Assembly (NCBI GenBank): GCA_026120185.1
Contig: JANUWF010002061.1
Location: 2,790,001-2,854,000 of the forward strand
Source: Voacanga thouarsii
Taxonomy: Eukaryota > Streptophyta > Magnoliopsida > Gentianales > Apocynaceae
Direction: 5' to 3'
DNA: 64,000 nt
Shown here: positions 25,096 to 38,869 of the stretch, in pieces
Numbering within the stretch: position 1 is the first letter of the stretch
How the letters are laid out: each line of letters opens with the position of its first letter
Translations under genes and position numbers: made by a program
The notes under the pieces: generated by a model
The model's database searches: none
Told to the model about the DNA's origin: nothing
What the model saw: only the letters and a program-made list of their open reading frames with translations

Positions 25096-25471
25096 TGTTA
25101 TAAATATCTTAAAATTATTAGAAATTTCATTAATTAGTAGATGCTCTACTAATTATGAATTTATGTGAATTATTAGAGAAAATTTTTATGGATGTCCACC
25201 ATTTAGTAGAGACACCATTAATTAAGATTAGTGAAATATGATGTATGTCATGATGTATTTCATTAATTAAAGCTCTATAAATAGAGTTATTCTCTAAACT
25301 TGTAATACATCATTATTTTGTGAAAGAAAAATTAGTGAAAGAAAGATTAGAGAAAATTGTGAGAGAAAAGAAAAAGAGAAGTTTGAAGAAATTTTTGTAC
25401 AAAGAATAGTTAGAGTTTTCTTAGTGTGTAGTGTGTAGATTTTATTTTAACACTACACAAATTTTATAACA
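25096..25471 (+). repeat. 5' LTR
   Basis: 376 bp, roughly 88-90 percent identical to the 3' LTR by eye. A TATA-like TATAAATAGAG lies near 25278. Most differences in the first 230 bases are A or T here where the 3' LTR has G or C. Confidence 0.95.
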
Positions 25472-25535
25472 CGTTATCAGCACGAGTCTCTACCGTTATT
25501 AAAACCAGAAGACAGGTACGCATTTATTAATCTCT

Positions 25536-26590
25536 ATGGCTAATCTCACTAAACTCGAATTTGTAGCACTTGATATTTCAAAAAAAAATTATATGTCATG
25601 GGTTCTCGATACAAAAATGCATCTAAATGCTAAGGCCTTAGTGAAACTATTTAAGCAAATAATAATGCATCTACACAACACAAGGCTAAAGCTTTGATTT
25701 TTATTCGTCGTCATTTCGATGAAAATTTGAAAATAGAATATCCTACCGAAAAAGATCCATATGTCATGTGGGTAAATTTAAAAGAAAAATTTGACCACCT
25801 GAAGATGGTCGTACTACCCACTGCACGGTATGAATGGTTGCACCTGAGGTTGCAAGATTTTAAAACCGTGAATGAATATAACTCCGTAATGTATAAAATT
25901 ACATCTCAATTAAAATCATGCGGAGAAAAAGTGACTGACGAAGATATGTTGGAGAAGACATTCTCCACATTTCATGCCTCGAATATTGTCCTGCAACAAC
26001 AATATCGAGAAAAATGGTATACAAAATTTACAGATTTAATTACTGACATCCTCATTGCAGAGAAGAATAATGAGTTATTATTGAGAAATCATGAAGCCAG
26101 ACCAACTGGCTCAACAGCACTTCCAGAAGTGAATGCTATTGGCTCCAGTAGAAGCCATCGTTATAGTCGTGGTCGTGGTCGTGGCTCGTGGTTATGGTCG
26201 TAGACACGCTCGATATTTCCCTTATCACAATCATAATCAAATTGTGAGAAATACTGGTCATCTGAAGTGAAACAAAAAAGATCATAAGAGAAAAGAAAAA
26301 GAAATGGAAGAAAAGCATGAGAATATATGTTATAGATGTGGCATGAAAGGTCATTGATCACAAAACTATCGTACGGCTAAGCATTTATTTGAATTGTATC
26401 AAACTCATTGAAAAATAAAAATGTGGAAGCAAATTTTTCTCAAAATCCAATAAATGATGCTAAGGATGATGATATTGATCCTAAAAATCTTAATATCAAT
26501 ATTACCCATATGGATGTATCGGATTTTTTTGAACACCTAGACGGTAGGATAGACCATTTAATTGGTGATGACAGTGTCCAGAAGAACTAA
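25536..26590 (+). pseudogene. Copia gag, broken
   Basis: Starts MANLTKLEFVALDISKKNYM. A frameshift near 25660 moves the frame to one open from about 25660 to 26203 (IRRHFDENLKIEYPTEKDPY...). An RG-rich stretch (SRGRGRGSW) precedes a stop at 26201-26203. A CCHC-type knuckle (CYRCGMKGH, 26328-26355) is followed by a stop in place of Trp. The frame 26408-26590 is the linker toward protease. Confidence 0.88.
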
Positions 26591-26608
26591 AGCCTCACCC
26601 TGATATTT

Positions 26609-29600
26609 TTGTATTTTCATTTTCATTATATTCTAATAATATTTACGTTTGCATATATATATATTTGTGTTCAGATGGTTGTTGTTAATGATGATGTATG
26701 CATTATTGATAGTGGAACTACACACACCATACTAAAAAATGAGAAATATTTTTCTGATCTCAAAATGGGAGAAATAAATATTTATACGATAAACGGTAGT
26801 GCAAATGTGATTAAGGGCTCCGGAAGAGCTAGTATATTGCTGTCTAAAGGAATAACAATTATTATTGATAATTCACTATTTTCCTTAAAATTCAGAAGAA
26901 ATTTATTAAGTTTTAAAGATATCCGTATAAATGGGTATCATGTTGAAACAAATGAGAAAAATGGGATTGAGTATCTTTATATTACTCAAATGCATTTGGG
27001 TAAGAAATCTGTATTAGAAAAATTACCGTCTTTTTCTACTGGCCTATGTTTTGTAAAAATACGTACAATTGAAATTCATCATCTAGTAAATCAGAAATTT
27101 ATTGATCCTATTACTTTTAGCATTTGGCATGACCAGTTGGGTCATCCGGAATCTACCATGATGAGAAGAATCATTGAGAATACACATGGTCATCCTTTAA
27201 AAAATAAAAGGATATTGACATTAGAAAAATTCGCATGTACTGCATGTTCCCTAGGAAAATTAATTGTTAAACCATCACCAGTAAACGTAGGAGCTGAAAA
27301 TCCTACATTTCTCGAACGGATTCACGGAGATATTTGTGGACCTATTGATCCACCATGTGGATCGTTCAAATATTTTATGATCTTAATTGATGCATCATCC
27401 CGATGGTCACATGTATGTTTATTATCTACTTGCAACCTGGCGTTTGCGAGATTACTTGCTCAAATAATTAAATTACGAGCATAATTTTCTGACCATCACA
27501 TTAAAAATATCCGTTTGGATAATGCTAGTGAATTTTTATCACATGCTTTTGATGCATATTGCATGTCAATTGGGATTAATGTTGAACATCCTGTAGCTCA
27601 TGTTCACACACAAAATGGTCTTGCTGAATCTTTGATTAAACGATTACAATTAATTGCTAGACCATTATTAATGAAAACAAATCTCCCAACATCTGCCTAA
27701 GGACATGCTATTTTACATGCCGCAGCACTTGTACGCATAAGACCAGCTAGTTATCATAAATTCTCTCCTTTGCAATTGACTTTTGGGTCAGAACCAAATA
27801 TTGCTCATTTAAGAATTTTTGGGTGTGCTATATATGTTTCAATTGCACCAAACCAACGTACAAAGATGGGTCCTCAAAGAAGAAAGGGGATATACGTTGG
27901 ATATGATTATCCCTCTATTATCAGGTATGTTGAACCCTTGACAGGAGATGTATTCACAGCAAGATTTGCTGATTGTTATTTTGATGAATCATTATTCTCT
28001 AAATTAGGGGGAGAACCAAAACACCATAAAAAGGATTTTGCTTGGACAACATTATTAAATTATCTTGATCCGCGCACACGCGCATGTGAACTTGAAGTTC
28101 AAAAGATAATTCATTTGCAAAGCATTGTAAATCAAATGCCAGACGCTTTTGTTGACTCCACAAGAGTTACAAAATCGCATATTCCAGCTATAAATGCTCC
28201 TATTCGAATTGAAGTTCCAGCAGAACAAAATATTATACCTATAGCTGCTGAGTCAAAAACACGCCAGAAGCGTGGCCGATCTCTTGGTTCTAAAGATAAA
28301 AATTCTCGAAAGAAAAGAGGATTAAATGATCCAGAAGATCATATTGAAGAAAATAATGATAAAGATCAAGAGAGAATTGATGACAAAGAACCAGAAGTTG
28401 ATGAAAGTAACACTAAAATTTCTATCAATTATACCACTTCCGATAGAAGTTGGAATCGGATAGAAACTGTTATTGATAATATATTTGCATACAATATATC
28501 TCTTGATGTTACACATGATAATGATGATCCTGAACTAATATCAATTTATGAATGTCGGCATAGAAAAGATTGGCTGCAATGGAAAGTTGTGATTCAATCG
28601 GAGTTAAATGCACTGACAAAACGTGAAGTCTTCGAACCTGCAGTTCAAACACCAGAAGGTGTAAAACCTGTTGGCTACAAATGGATATTTGTACAAAAGC
28701 GCAATAAACATAGTGAAATCGTATGATATAAAGCACGGTTAGTAGCTCAAGGTTTTTCACAAAGATCATGATATTGATTATGATAAAACTTATTCTCCTG
28801 TTGTTAATGCTATTACACTCCGATATCATATCAGTTTGGCAGTACATAAAAAGATAGATATGCGCCTATTAGATGTTATCACTACTTACTTGTATGGAAA
28901 TTTAGAAAATGATATTTACATGAAAATCCTCGAAGGATTTCATATACCTGAAGCATATAAACATTATCCTCGTGAAAATTACTCCATCAAGTTGCAGAAA
29001 ATCATTATATGGCCTGAAGCAATTTGGGCGCATATGGTTCATACGTCTTAGTGAATATTTATTAAAAGCGGGATTTAAAAATGATCAGGTATGTCCATGT
29101 GTTTTTATTAAGAAATCTGGTTCTAAATTTGTGATATTAGCTATATATGTTGATGATATTAATCTTATTGGAACTCCTGAAGAGCTCCAATAAACAATTG
29201 ATTATTTAAAAGGAGAATTCGAAATCAAGGATTTTAGGAAAACTAAATTTTGCCTTGGTTTTCAAATTGAACATCTGGAAAGTGGAACATTATTCATCAA
29301 TCAACATATACAGCAAAAGTGTTAAAAATATTTTACATGGACAAAGCACATCTATTGAGTATTCCAATGATCGTCCGATCATTAAATGTGGATAAAGATC
29401 ATTTCCGACTTCAAGAAAATGATGAAGAACTCTTTGGTCCTGAAGTACCATATCTCAGTGCAATTGGTGAATTGATGTATCTTGCTAATAATACACGACC
29501 TGATATTATTTTTGCTGTCAATTTATTAGCAAGATTTAGTTCTTCACCAACACGACGACATTGTAATGGAATTAAACAAGTCATTCGATATCTCCAAGGT

Positions 29601-30236
29601 ACAATTGATCTCGGATTATTTTATTCAAATAAAACCAGCCCAACATTGATTGGTTATGCAGATGCTGGTTATTTATCTGATTCACATAAAGCACATTCTC
29701 AAACAGGCTATCTATTTACATGTGAAAATACTGCTATATCATGGCGTTTTACGAAACAATCTATTGCAGCTACTTCTTCAAATCATGCTGAAATTATAGC
29801 CATTTATAAAGCAAGTCGAGAATGTATATGGCTAAGATCCATGATTCATTATATCCGAGAAAGTTGTGGATTATTATCGATCAAAGATATTCCAACTCCT
29901 CTTTATTAAGACAATGCAGCTTGCATAACTCAATTATGAGGAGGATATATTAAATGAGATCGGACAAAATATATTTCACCAAAATTCTTCTTTACTCATG
30001 AACTTCAGAAGAAAGGTGAAATTGATGTGCTACAAATTCGGTCATGTGACAACCTCGCAAATATTTTCACGAAGACTTTATCGATTGCAACATTTGAGAA
30101 GTTGAGATATAAAATCGGTATGCGTCGGTTTAAAGATTTAAAGGAATCAACTCATCGGGGGAGTAATAAACAAACATATAGAATAGTGTACTCTTTTTCC
30201 TTCACTAGATTTTTTTCCCACTGGATTTTTATCTAG
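26609..30236 (+). pseudogene. Copia pol (PR-INT-RT-RH), several stops
   Basis: Protease has an intact DSGTTHTI (26708 on). Integrase has a zinc region (HDQLGHPES...CTACSLGK near 27130-27255). Its catalytic sites RIHGDICGP, IRLDNASEF and GLAESL look conserved, but stops fall at 27481-27483 and 27698-27700. Reverse transcriptase runs from about 28560 (a stop at 28724-28726, then frameshifts) to YVDD near 29148. RNase H is about 29450-29910, followed by a stop at 29908-29910. The family-specific C-terminal part reaches about 30120. The pattern is point decay of an otherwise complete element. Confidence 0.92.
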
Positions 30237-30290
30237 TAAGGTTTTAACGAGGCATATTCTTTATATAATGGATGGACATTCAAGGGGGAG

Positions 30291-30666
30291 TGTTATGAAT
30301 ATCTTAAAATTATTGGAAGCTCCATTAATTAGTGGAGGCTCCACTAATTATGGATTTATGTGAATTATTAGAGAAGATTTTTATGGATGTCTACCATTTA
30401 ATGGAGACACCACTAATTAAGATTAGTGGAAAATGATGTATGCCATTATGTATTCCACTAATTAGAGCTCTATAAATAGAACTATTCTCTAAGCTTGTAA
30501 TACAACATTATTTTGTGAAAGAAATATTAGTAAAAGAAAGATTAGAGAAAACTGTGAGAGAAAATAAAGAGAGAAGTTTGAAGATATTTTTATGCAAAGA
30601 ATAGTTAGATTTTTTTTAGTGTGTATTGTGTAAATTTTATTCTAACACTACTCAAATTTTATAACA
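30291..30666 (+). repeat. 3' LTR
   Basis: 376 bp, TGTTATGAATATC to TTTATAACA. It keeps the CpG- and G/C-containing version of several positions that are A/T in the 5' LTR, and so is closer to the other family members in the window. Confidence 0.95.
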
Positions 30667-30671
30667 GTTGG

Positions 30672-32656
30672 AGAAATAAGTAAATATATACCAACAATTA
30701 AAAATTGTTCTAGGTTTTCTTTTCTTTTTTTTTTCCAGTTTGAACCCTCCCAAAGATGATAAATTATAATGCACACAACATATTCAAAAGTAAGGGCACG
30801 TTTTTATACTTACATACCTCCCTTTTCCACCTTTTAGGAGGGAGAGAAGTAGGTTTAATTAGAAGGAGAAGAATTCCCCTCAAGTCACTTTTTACCTTAT
30901 TTCATATATAAGCCTTAATTGACATGCTCATTACTTTGTGATCGATGTTTAGTAAAAAAAAAAAAAACTATATTGGACAAAATTCAAAATTTACAAATTG
31001 TTTGGATTGAGGGGAAATTGGAGGATAAGAAAAGAGAGAAAATTGATAGTTTAAGTTTTAGGTGTTTGGATTAGTTTTTTTATAAAAGAAAAGATGGAAT
31101 GGGAGGAAAATTGAGGGATTACATTTAGTATAAAAGTTTTAACTTTCCATTCAAAGGTGGATGGAAATGGATGGAGAGAAAATCTCACTAATAAATTTTT
31201 AATAAATAGATTAAAATATCTTTAATAAATAAAAATATTGAATATTATTATATCAAATTATTAGATAAAAATGTGAACCCAAATTGCATAATTTCCTTTC
31301 TTTTTCTTCCTTTGTCATCTTCAAATGATGTATTTAACTTTTTATTTTTTTCTTTCTATATTTAACCAAATACTATAATAATTTATCTCCTTCATTTTCC
31401 TTTTTCTCAATCCAAATAGGCCCTAAAGGGACGTCACATTGAGAAATTTGTTTTTAAGTAGTCAATTGACAAAATTATATATTTTTAACATTAAATAAAA
31501 ATCTCCAAGAAAGACGAGATAAAAGCAAAATATTGCATGAAAATTTTGCCATATTCCCCTTGCTACTTATTAACTGGTGCCTTTTGTGCTTGAAAATGAG
31601 CCAGGATTGGAATCTTTTTGGATTCGAGAGAGGCATTTCGAATTGTTAAGAATTGAATTGGTTCAATTAAAATATTTGTAATAGTAGAAGGACCATTGTC
31701 GCAAATTCCATAAATTGAGACGGAAAGCGTATAGCCACCGTTAAACTGCCGATATGACGTGCGGCAAATTCAGGAGACTTTCACTACGTTAACGTGAACG
31801 TTAATCCCTTTATCCTTCTCTGCCACGCTGGCTAACGACGGAGTTGACCGCTGCTTCAGGCTGGACCACAATGCTTTTACTGCTGGCATGCAGCTGGGAA
31901 GAAATTCCAAATCACCGGGTCTTCACCACAATGTAAGCAATTCTTTCTTCCAATATTCGTGAGAAATTTTCCGTCTTTTCCACTCTCCATCCTCAAAGGT
32001 CTGAGAAACCGCGTAAACTGATTGAGATTCTCTTAAGCAGAGCTCTTGGCACTGGGAAATTTTCACGTCTCCAAGCTCTCCAGTCGTGGTACAACTAAAG
32101 AGGTGCTGTATTATTTTTTTTTTTCGGTTAATAATTATTTTTCTTCGGTTTTTTTGCATTGATCAGATTGACGTACATTACCTTGCTCTGTGTGTGGAAA
32201 TGTTAGAATTTGTTTTCTTTTTATTTTCTCAATATTTTAGTTTTTCTTTTCACCGGCATGAGTAGTGATTGAAATGTTATCAAGAAATGTGGTTGAATTT
32301 GCCCGGTTATTTCGAATTATTACTGAATTCGTTGTATTATACAAGTTGTTTTGGCCGTTGGCATGGTCTTGGATATATGCTGTTAATAGCTAATTCTAGT
32401 CGAAAGTTTAAACACTATATATATATATATATATCCAATTTTTGATTGATTTTTATTTACTATCTCTTGCATTTTCTGGTTGATTAAGATGCGCTAATGA
32501 TGTTGTGAAGTAGAGAGGTTGGAGGTGGTTAAAATTTGACGCTGTCATTTTAGTTGGAAATGAACCTGGAACGTGAGCTTTTGCGATGAAATTTGGCTAA
32601 GGAATTTCCCGGGATTGACGGACTTCATTTGTATTGTTCATCTTTCCTGCAATAAA
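30672..32656 (+). promoter_or_regulatory. Upstream region and 5' leader of the U-box gene
   Basis: Contains the MITE-like insert at 31001-31424. 31430-31900 becomes less AT-rich and probably holds the core promoter. A likely untranslated leader with an intron spans roughly 31860-32656. A (TA)n run lies near 32418-32434. In-frame codons from 32573 would add 28 residues but show no family similarity. Confidence 0.4.
31001..31424. mobile_element. MITE-like inverted-repeat insert
   Basis: The left end TTTGGATTGAGGGGAAATTG is mirrored by the right end, whose reverse complement reads AGGGCCTATTTGGATTGAG. The roughly 420-bp body is AT-rich and non-coding. GGGCC-TTTGGA ends are frequent in plant hAT and Harbinger MITEs. 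A clear target duplication was not found. Confidence 0.5.
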
Positions 32657-35600
32657 ATGGGAAGCAATGTACTTGTGGATGCTTCCCTGGTTCCAGTTTC
32701 AGTACTTCTATCTGATGCTAATCAATTGATAGCTGAAACAATAGATGTTGCTAGGTCAGTGCTTGTTCAGAAGGAGAATTTTAAGAAATTCTCAACTTAC
32801 TTGGAGAATGTTGCATATCTCCTAAATGATTTGTCCAAGTCTGCCATCAACAATTTTGAGGGCTCAAATAATGCAGTGGAGAGTCTTAAACTGGGTTTAA
32901 AAGTTGCCAAGCAACTGGCTATAGAATGCAGAAGTAGAAACAAGATCTTTCTCCTACTCAATTGCCGGAGAATCATAAAGCAATTAGAGGAGAGTACAAG
33001 GAATATTAGTTTGGCATTTGGCCACATTGCTTCAGGTTTTTCTGATGTTTCATCAGGTACTAATTACCAGCTTAAGAAACTCTGTGAGAATATGTTGGCT
33101 GAACAATATCAATTAGCCACAACGGAAGAGCCGATTTTGGAGAAAATAGAGTTGGCAATTCAAGAGAAGAATGTTGATCGTTGCCATGCTAATAATTTGT
33201 TTTCTCTTATTGCTGAATCTGTTGGAATCTCGACGGAGCAGCCAGAAGTAAAGACACTGTTTGAAGATTTGAAGAATGAAATGATGAACTTAAAAAAGAG
33301 GAAGGACACGGTGGCGGCACTACAGATGGAACAGATAATTCTGCTGCTCGAAAAGGCTGATCTGGCTACAACTCCTGAAGAAAGGGAGAGGAAATACTTG
33401 ACCAAACGTAATTCTTTGGGTAGCCAGAGCCACCTATTGGCACCTCTCCGGTCATTTTTTTGCCCAATCATGGGGGAAATTATGGTGGAGCCAGTGGAGA
33501 CTTCGTCTGGACAGACTTTTGAGAAGAAGGCCATAGAGAAATGGTTAGCAGAGGGCAATAGCCTTTGTCCCTTGACCAAAACTCCCTTGACAAAATCAGC
33601 TCTAAGGCCCAATAGAACTCTTAAGCAGTCAATTGAAGAATGGAAAAGCCGAAACACGATGATTACCATAGTTTCCATGAAATCCAAAATACAGTCAAAT
33701 GATGAGGAAGAAGTACTCCATTCCCTGGAGAAGCTCCATAATTGTTGCATAGAAAGCCAACTGCACCGTGAATGGATTACAATGGAAGCTTATGTTCCAG
33801 TTCTCATAAATCTTCTCCAAGCTAGCAATTCTGAAGTAAGGAAGCACAGTCTGATCATCCTTTGCAACCTTGCTGAGGGGTGTGACGAAAACAAGGTAGT
33901 TATATACATGTTAAATGTAGAAGCACAAAATTTTCAGCATAATGTTTATTTACCAATGTTATTTTGATCAATTTAGTCATGTTTGTCACATCATGACACA
34001 TTGTAATTGCCAGGAAAGAATTGCAAAAGAAGAACGTGGCTTAGAATTAATTGTCCGCTCTCTTGCACAGAAAGTTGAAGAAAGCACATTGGCATTAAGA
34101 TTAATTTTAGAACTGTCAAAAAGTGACGATGTTCAAAGTTTAATTGGGAGAGTCCAAGGCTGCATACTTCTGGTAGTAGCTATGTCCAGTGGGAATGATG
34201 TTCAAGCTGCAGGATATGCCCAAGAGATTTTGCAGAATCTCTCTTACCTTGATCAGAATGTTGTACAGATGGCAAGGGCAAATTATTTTGGACCTCTATT
34301 GCAGCTCCTGTGTTCAGGTATTATTTTCCTCACCTTCATTTGAATTTGACAATATCTTGCTGTTAGAAGGAAAAACCGGTGCATTTATGTCATGTGTATT
34401 GGAGCACAGGAATGATGCAGGTAGTTATGGAAACCAAGTTCATATAACCTGACACGCCTAAGGGAGGCTTTAGGCTATTTGAATTCAAAATTATCCTTCT
34501 ATTTTTCTATTTCTTTTTATGTCAAAGAATTTTTTGAAACGTTTATGTGAAACCAGATACCTCTATCTAAAATTTGTAATCCTATTGCTCATATATGTAA
34601 TTGCCTTTCCCTATAGAGCTAATGGTAGGCTGGTACGAGTTAAGTTCATTGCACTACCCTGATATGTAGCAACACTTTTGCTAAAGTTAACTTTCATGTT
34701 TTCACTGTCATCTTTTCAAGAAGAAATTTTATCCAAGTTGCATTTTCTGTCGATTGATAAACTGGTGAGTTTTGCAAACCATATTGCAGTTGATACACGC
34801 TTACAGTCTGTTTCATCATTTGTGCAGGTTCTGAAAGTACACAGCTGATAATGGCTAACACCTTGTCAGATATCGAATTGACCGATCTCAGCAAGGTGTG
34901 GTTTTTTAAAAATGGGGCACTAAAACCTCTTCTTAATTTACTCTTGCATAGCGAGATGCAAATGAAGTCAGCTGCTGCTAAAGCTCTTTGTAATCTCTCA
35001 AGCATAACACAGAATGGTTTACAGATGATTAAAGAAGGTGCAGTTGGCCCATTGCTCAACCTTCTCTTCTGTCACACGTTATCCTGTCCAAATTTACGTG
35101 AAAATGTAGCGGTCACCATTTTGCATCTTGCAATGTCAACCACTGTGCAAGAAGACAATCAGATGCAAGTGACATTCTTAGAATCTGAAGAGGATATTTT
35201 CAAACTCTTCTCTCTTATTTCATTGAGCGGAACTGATATGCAACACAGTATTCTTTGTACCTTTCATGCTCTGTGCATATCGCCTGCTGGTTTCAACCTA
35301 AGGACTAAGTTAAGGCAGGTAGGTGTGAGTAAATGTCGTCAACAATCTTTCAAATTCTGGCACCAATTTTAAGTTTATATAATCCCCTGACAACCCCCTC
35401 CCCCACCCCCTCCCAAAAAAAAGAAAAAAGAAACCGGAGAAAAAGTTGTTGGAAAATTTGGTTTACTTTTTATTCATAAAGAGATACCGCTCATTTTCTT
35501 GGAGGATGTAGTAAGTGCATCAAGATTTTGCAGTTGCATTCCACCTTAAAACCTCTTTTTTACTTTTAACTTTTTAGTAACATGTAGGAAATTTACAACT

Positions 35601-37068
35601 GTAATGTTGTACCATCTTCGACTCCCTTCCGGTAGTCATCTTTCTTCCTCCTCTACTTTGTACCTCCATACATGTAATCCTTTCCTGCTTAGGTAAAACG
35701 AATTAGAATATGATTACCTCCAACATCATTTCCATCTCTTGTAGCGTGACTACCTCCTCAAGCAGGCCTGATCATATGCCCACTGTGCTGGGTGTTATTT
35801 CTAGTCTTTCAAAAATTGCAAACTTAGGAGTTAATAGTATTCCAAGAAGTTCCAGGAATTATAACCCAATGATATTAGTGGTGAATAAGCAAAATATTAG
35901 TATACTCTAGCCTTCCTCAGATTTATTTTCCAATCAAAACATTTTGATATGTTGTTGAAGCAATGCTTCTGAAATACCAGGCTGTTCTTCTGATGCCTTT
36001 GCTGTTTACCAGATCGCTGCTGTTAAGGTGCTGGTCCAATTATGTGGGCTTGATGACCATACCATACGTGCAGATGCTGTGAAATTGTTCTATTATTTGA
36101 CAGAGAACAATGATGACACCACCTTCTCTGAGCATGTGAGTGAGGGATGCACTGATAATTTGTTACGCCTCATTGCAACTTCTGATAATGAAGAAGAGAT
36201 TGCTGCTGCCACAGGCATCATTTCACATCTTCTTAAAGATTCTCAAATTTCTCTGCACCTCCTAAGTGATAGGGCTCTAGAAGTGATCTTCAATTGTCTA
36301 ACAAGAAGAAATTATCACTCTTCTCAAAAGCACAAAATCGTAGAGCATGCTGCTGGTGCTCTCTGCCGCTTCACAGTTTCAACAGAACCTGGATGGCAGA
36401 AGAAAGTTGCGGAAGCTTGCATTATACCTGTTCTTGTACAGTTAGTAGCCTCTGGAACCTCTCTGGCCAAAAAAAATGCAGCCATTTCACTTAAGCAGCT
36501 TTCAGAGAGCTCCTTAAGCTTAAGCAAGCCAATAAGAAAAACTGGCATTTTTGGTTGTTGCTTCTCTGTTCCAGGAGCTCGTTGCCCCGTACACTGTGGA
36601 ATTTGCAGTCTTGAATCTTCATATTGTCTTTTGGAAGCCAAAGCTCTGAGTCACCTTGTAGTGGCGCTTGAGGATCCAGATATGGGAGCTCGAGAGGCTT
36701 CATTAGATGCAATCTTGACACTGATTGATGGTCAACTGCTGCAGAATGGTAGTAAGTTTCTTGATGAGGCCAATGCCATTGCTCCAATCATAAAATTGTT
36801 GAGCTCGGCTGGATCTGGCTTGCAGGAAAAAGCTCTCAAGGCCTTAGAAAGGATATTTAGGATGCCTGTAGACAAAGGGAAATATATTTTAGCAACCCAA
36901 ATGCCTTTAGTAGATATTACTCAAAGAGGAACTGGAAGCATGAAATCTATGGCTGCGAAAGTGCTGGCTCACCTAAACGTGCTTCATGAACAATCCTCTT
37001 TTTTTGATGGAGGAAACAATGCTGTTGGGCAACACTCGGATACCCAACCGTCCAGAATCAGTCAGTAG
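32657..37068 (+). CDS. U-box and ARM-repeat E3 ubiquitin ligase (PUB42/43-like)
   Basis: Plant U-box E3 ligase. Exons: 32657-33895, 34014-34317, 34828-35318, 36013-37068, with GT..AG borders and matching phases, giving 1029 residues. Residues 1-250 form the helical N-terminal domain of plant U-box/ARM proteins. The U-box is about residues 262-335: FFCPIMGEIMVEPVETSSGQ, then CPLTKTPL and RPNRTLKQSIEEW. Armadillo repeats follow through exons 1 to 4 (VRKHSLIILCNLAEG, AAAKALCNLSS, REASLDAILTLIDG, LQEKALKALERIF). Length agrees with the long class (about 1000 residues) rather than SAUL1-type proteins of about 800. ATG 32657 (MGSNVLVDASLVPVS) fits the family start better than the upstream in-frame codon. 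The gene looks intact. Relatives act in abscisic acid, immune or senescence responses, but the specific role here is not inferable. Confidence 0.92.
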
Positions 37069-38869
37069 CGTCGCAACACATTGATCATCTCACAAAATTT
37101 CTTGTTTTCTGGAACTGCTTTCTCATAGGAAATTAGGAATTTTCTTTTAAAATCTTATATTTGATCTTTTTCGCTTTCCCTTCATTGGATCGAGGGAAAA
37201 TGTAAAGGGCCGCCATGAAATCGAGAGCTTTGTTTATCTTGATTTGCCTGAGTCGCTAAAATGGCGAAACAATTATCAGAGTCCAGACGTATTTGGGTGC
37301 TAGACTGCTCTAACTATAGTTGATTTTTTGGTGGATTACTTTGTCTCGTGACCGGTGAGGGCGGTCAACTACCAACACCGCAACCATATATCACGACCAA
37401 TTAAAAACAAATCATGATTAATTAAGCTTGTATTTGGATTGAGACTCAACACAATCTAAAATTTTAATTTAATTAAAAATAATTTCAATATAAATAATTT
37501 TCGTTCTTCGAAAACGGTCATATATTTACAATACGTTATATTCTTTCTATTCTAAAAAGATGTTAATATAGCAAATGACACACAAATTAAGGAATTGTTA
37601 AAATTTATATAATTATAATAGAAAAAGATTATTATATCTTTAAATAAAAATAAATTTTCATTAATTAGATTAGGAATACATACATATTTAATGAGTCAAA
37701 TATTTATGGAGTACTTGACGAAGGGATAAATTAGAAATTACGCAATAAATGTATTCTTGATTTGTAAAATTGATAAGTATTTTGATACAATAAAAATAAA
37801 ATTTTTTAACAAGACGGAAGAAGTATTTTTTCTTTCTCATCAATGATTGAACTCTACATTTATTCATACTACCCCCGATTCAAAATAAATGTCGTTTTAA
37901 AAGTAAATTTTTATTGTACAATAAGTGTCATTTTGTAAAAAAATTTCTTATTTACCTATTTAATAATGTAATTATGAAGTGAGAGAATATTGTTGGAAGG
38001 AGAAGAGAATAAATAAATTCAAAGTTTGAGATGTCAAAATATTAATTAAGCGTGTATTAGTCATTTTGAATAACTTCTTAATCTGTGTAAATTTTTTTAA
38101 AATGATATGTTTCACAATATAAGTCGTTTTAGATTTATATACAAGAATTAAGGGTTCTAAATTCTACATAATTTTAAAACTAAAATTTTAAAAATATTCA
38201 TAATTAAATATTTATTTATTTTAATAATTAAGGAGATTTGAGTCATAATTAGTGAAAAGAAAGAGATTATAGGAAAAAATAAATATAAAAAAAGTATTAA
38301 ATATTTATAAAACTTTATAAAATGATTTATATTATAAAAAAATATAAATCTAAACGACTTATATTATAAAATAAAAATATTAATATTTTATTAAATTTTA
38401 ATAAACTTATACCAATTCAATCTTTAACTACCACGTAAAGAAATTAAATTTATAAGCAACAATCACAACAATCATCTGATAGTGAATGGCTGTGGTTTTT
38501 CTTTTGCCAAGTCTTTGATCACTATCCCCAAGCTTTATGTCTTTGTCAGTAGTTTATTCAACGTATCTATATATTTTTTTTCTCATTGGATAATTGTTGA
38601 AGGCGAGACCCTTACCTTCCTCGAACTTTCCTTGGTCAATGGTCCTTTTTTAGTTTTTATTTTTCCTCGGCTGATGATCAGTTTATATGCATCACAGTCG
38701 AGATTCTGAACCACTGGCTATCTAGTTCTGACGAAATCCTATCCTTTCATTGTTTTCCAGCCGGGTATTGCTAATCCAATCTTCTTCATCTTGTGAGTTA
38801 GAATAAATTTGCAACTTTTCAACATTTGGTGAATTCTTGATATTGATTTTGGATCTGTCTTGCAGAGGA
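37069..38869. other. 3' end of the U-box gene and AT-rich spacer to the Yippee gene
   Basis: About 300 bases of probable 3' UTR are followed by AT-rich DNA. 37868-38130 begins ACTACCCCCGATTCAAAATA and contains AAATGTCGTTTTAAAAG and TAAGTCGTTTTAG, reminiscent of a degenerate Stowaway-type MITE. 38480-38869 likely includes the promoter and leader (acceptor TTGCAG at 38860-38865) of the Yippee gene. Confidence 0.45.

Larger units (their letters stand above)
25096..30666 (+). mobile_element. Complete but inactive Ty1-copia retrotransposon
   Basis: Two 376-bp LTRs (25096-25471 and 30291-30666) have TGTTAT...ATAACA ends. The target duplication GTTGG is perfect (25091-25095 and 30667-30671). A primer-binding-like site (CGTTATCAGCACGAG) follows the 5' LTR. 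The purine tract CAAGGGGGAG (30281-30290) precedes the 3' LTR. Length is 5571 bp. Two minus-strand relatives lie at 53134-58369 and 63172-64000. Confidence 0.97.

Noticed and set aside
32573..32656. In-frame 28-codon extension of the U-box protein
   Set aside because: The extension has no family similarity, while MGSN at 32657 fits known N-termini of this class.
33160..33750. 196-residue antisense frame
   Set aside because: It is the shadow of the U-box exon on the opposite strand; the U-box gene is well supported.
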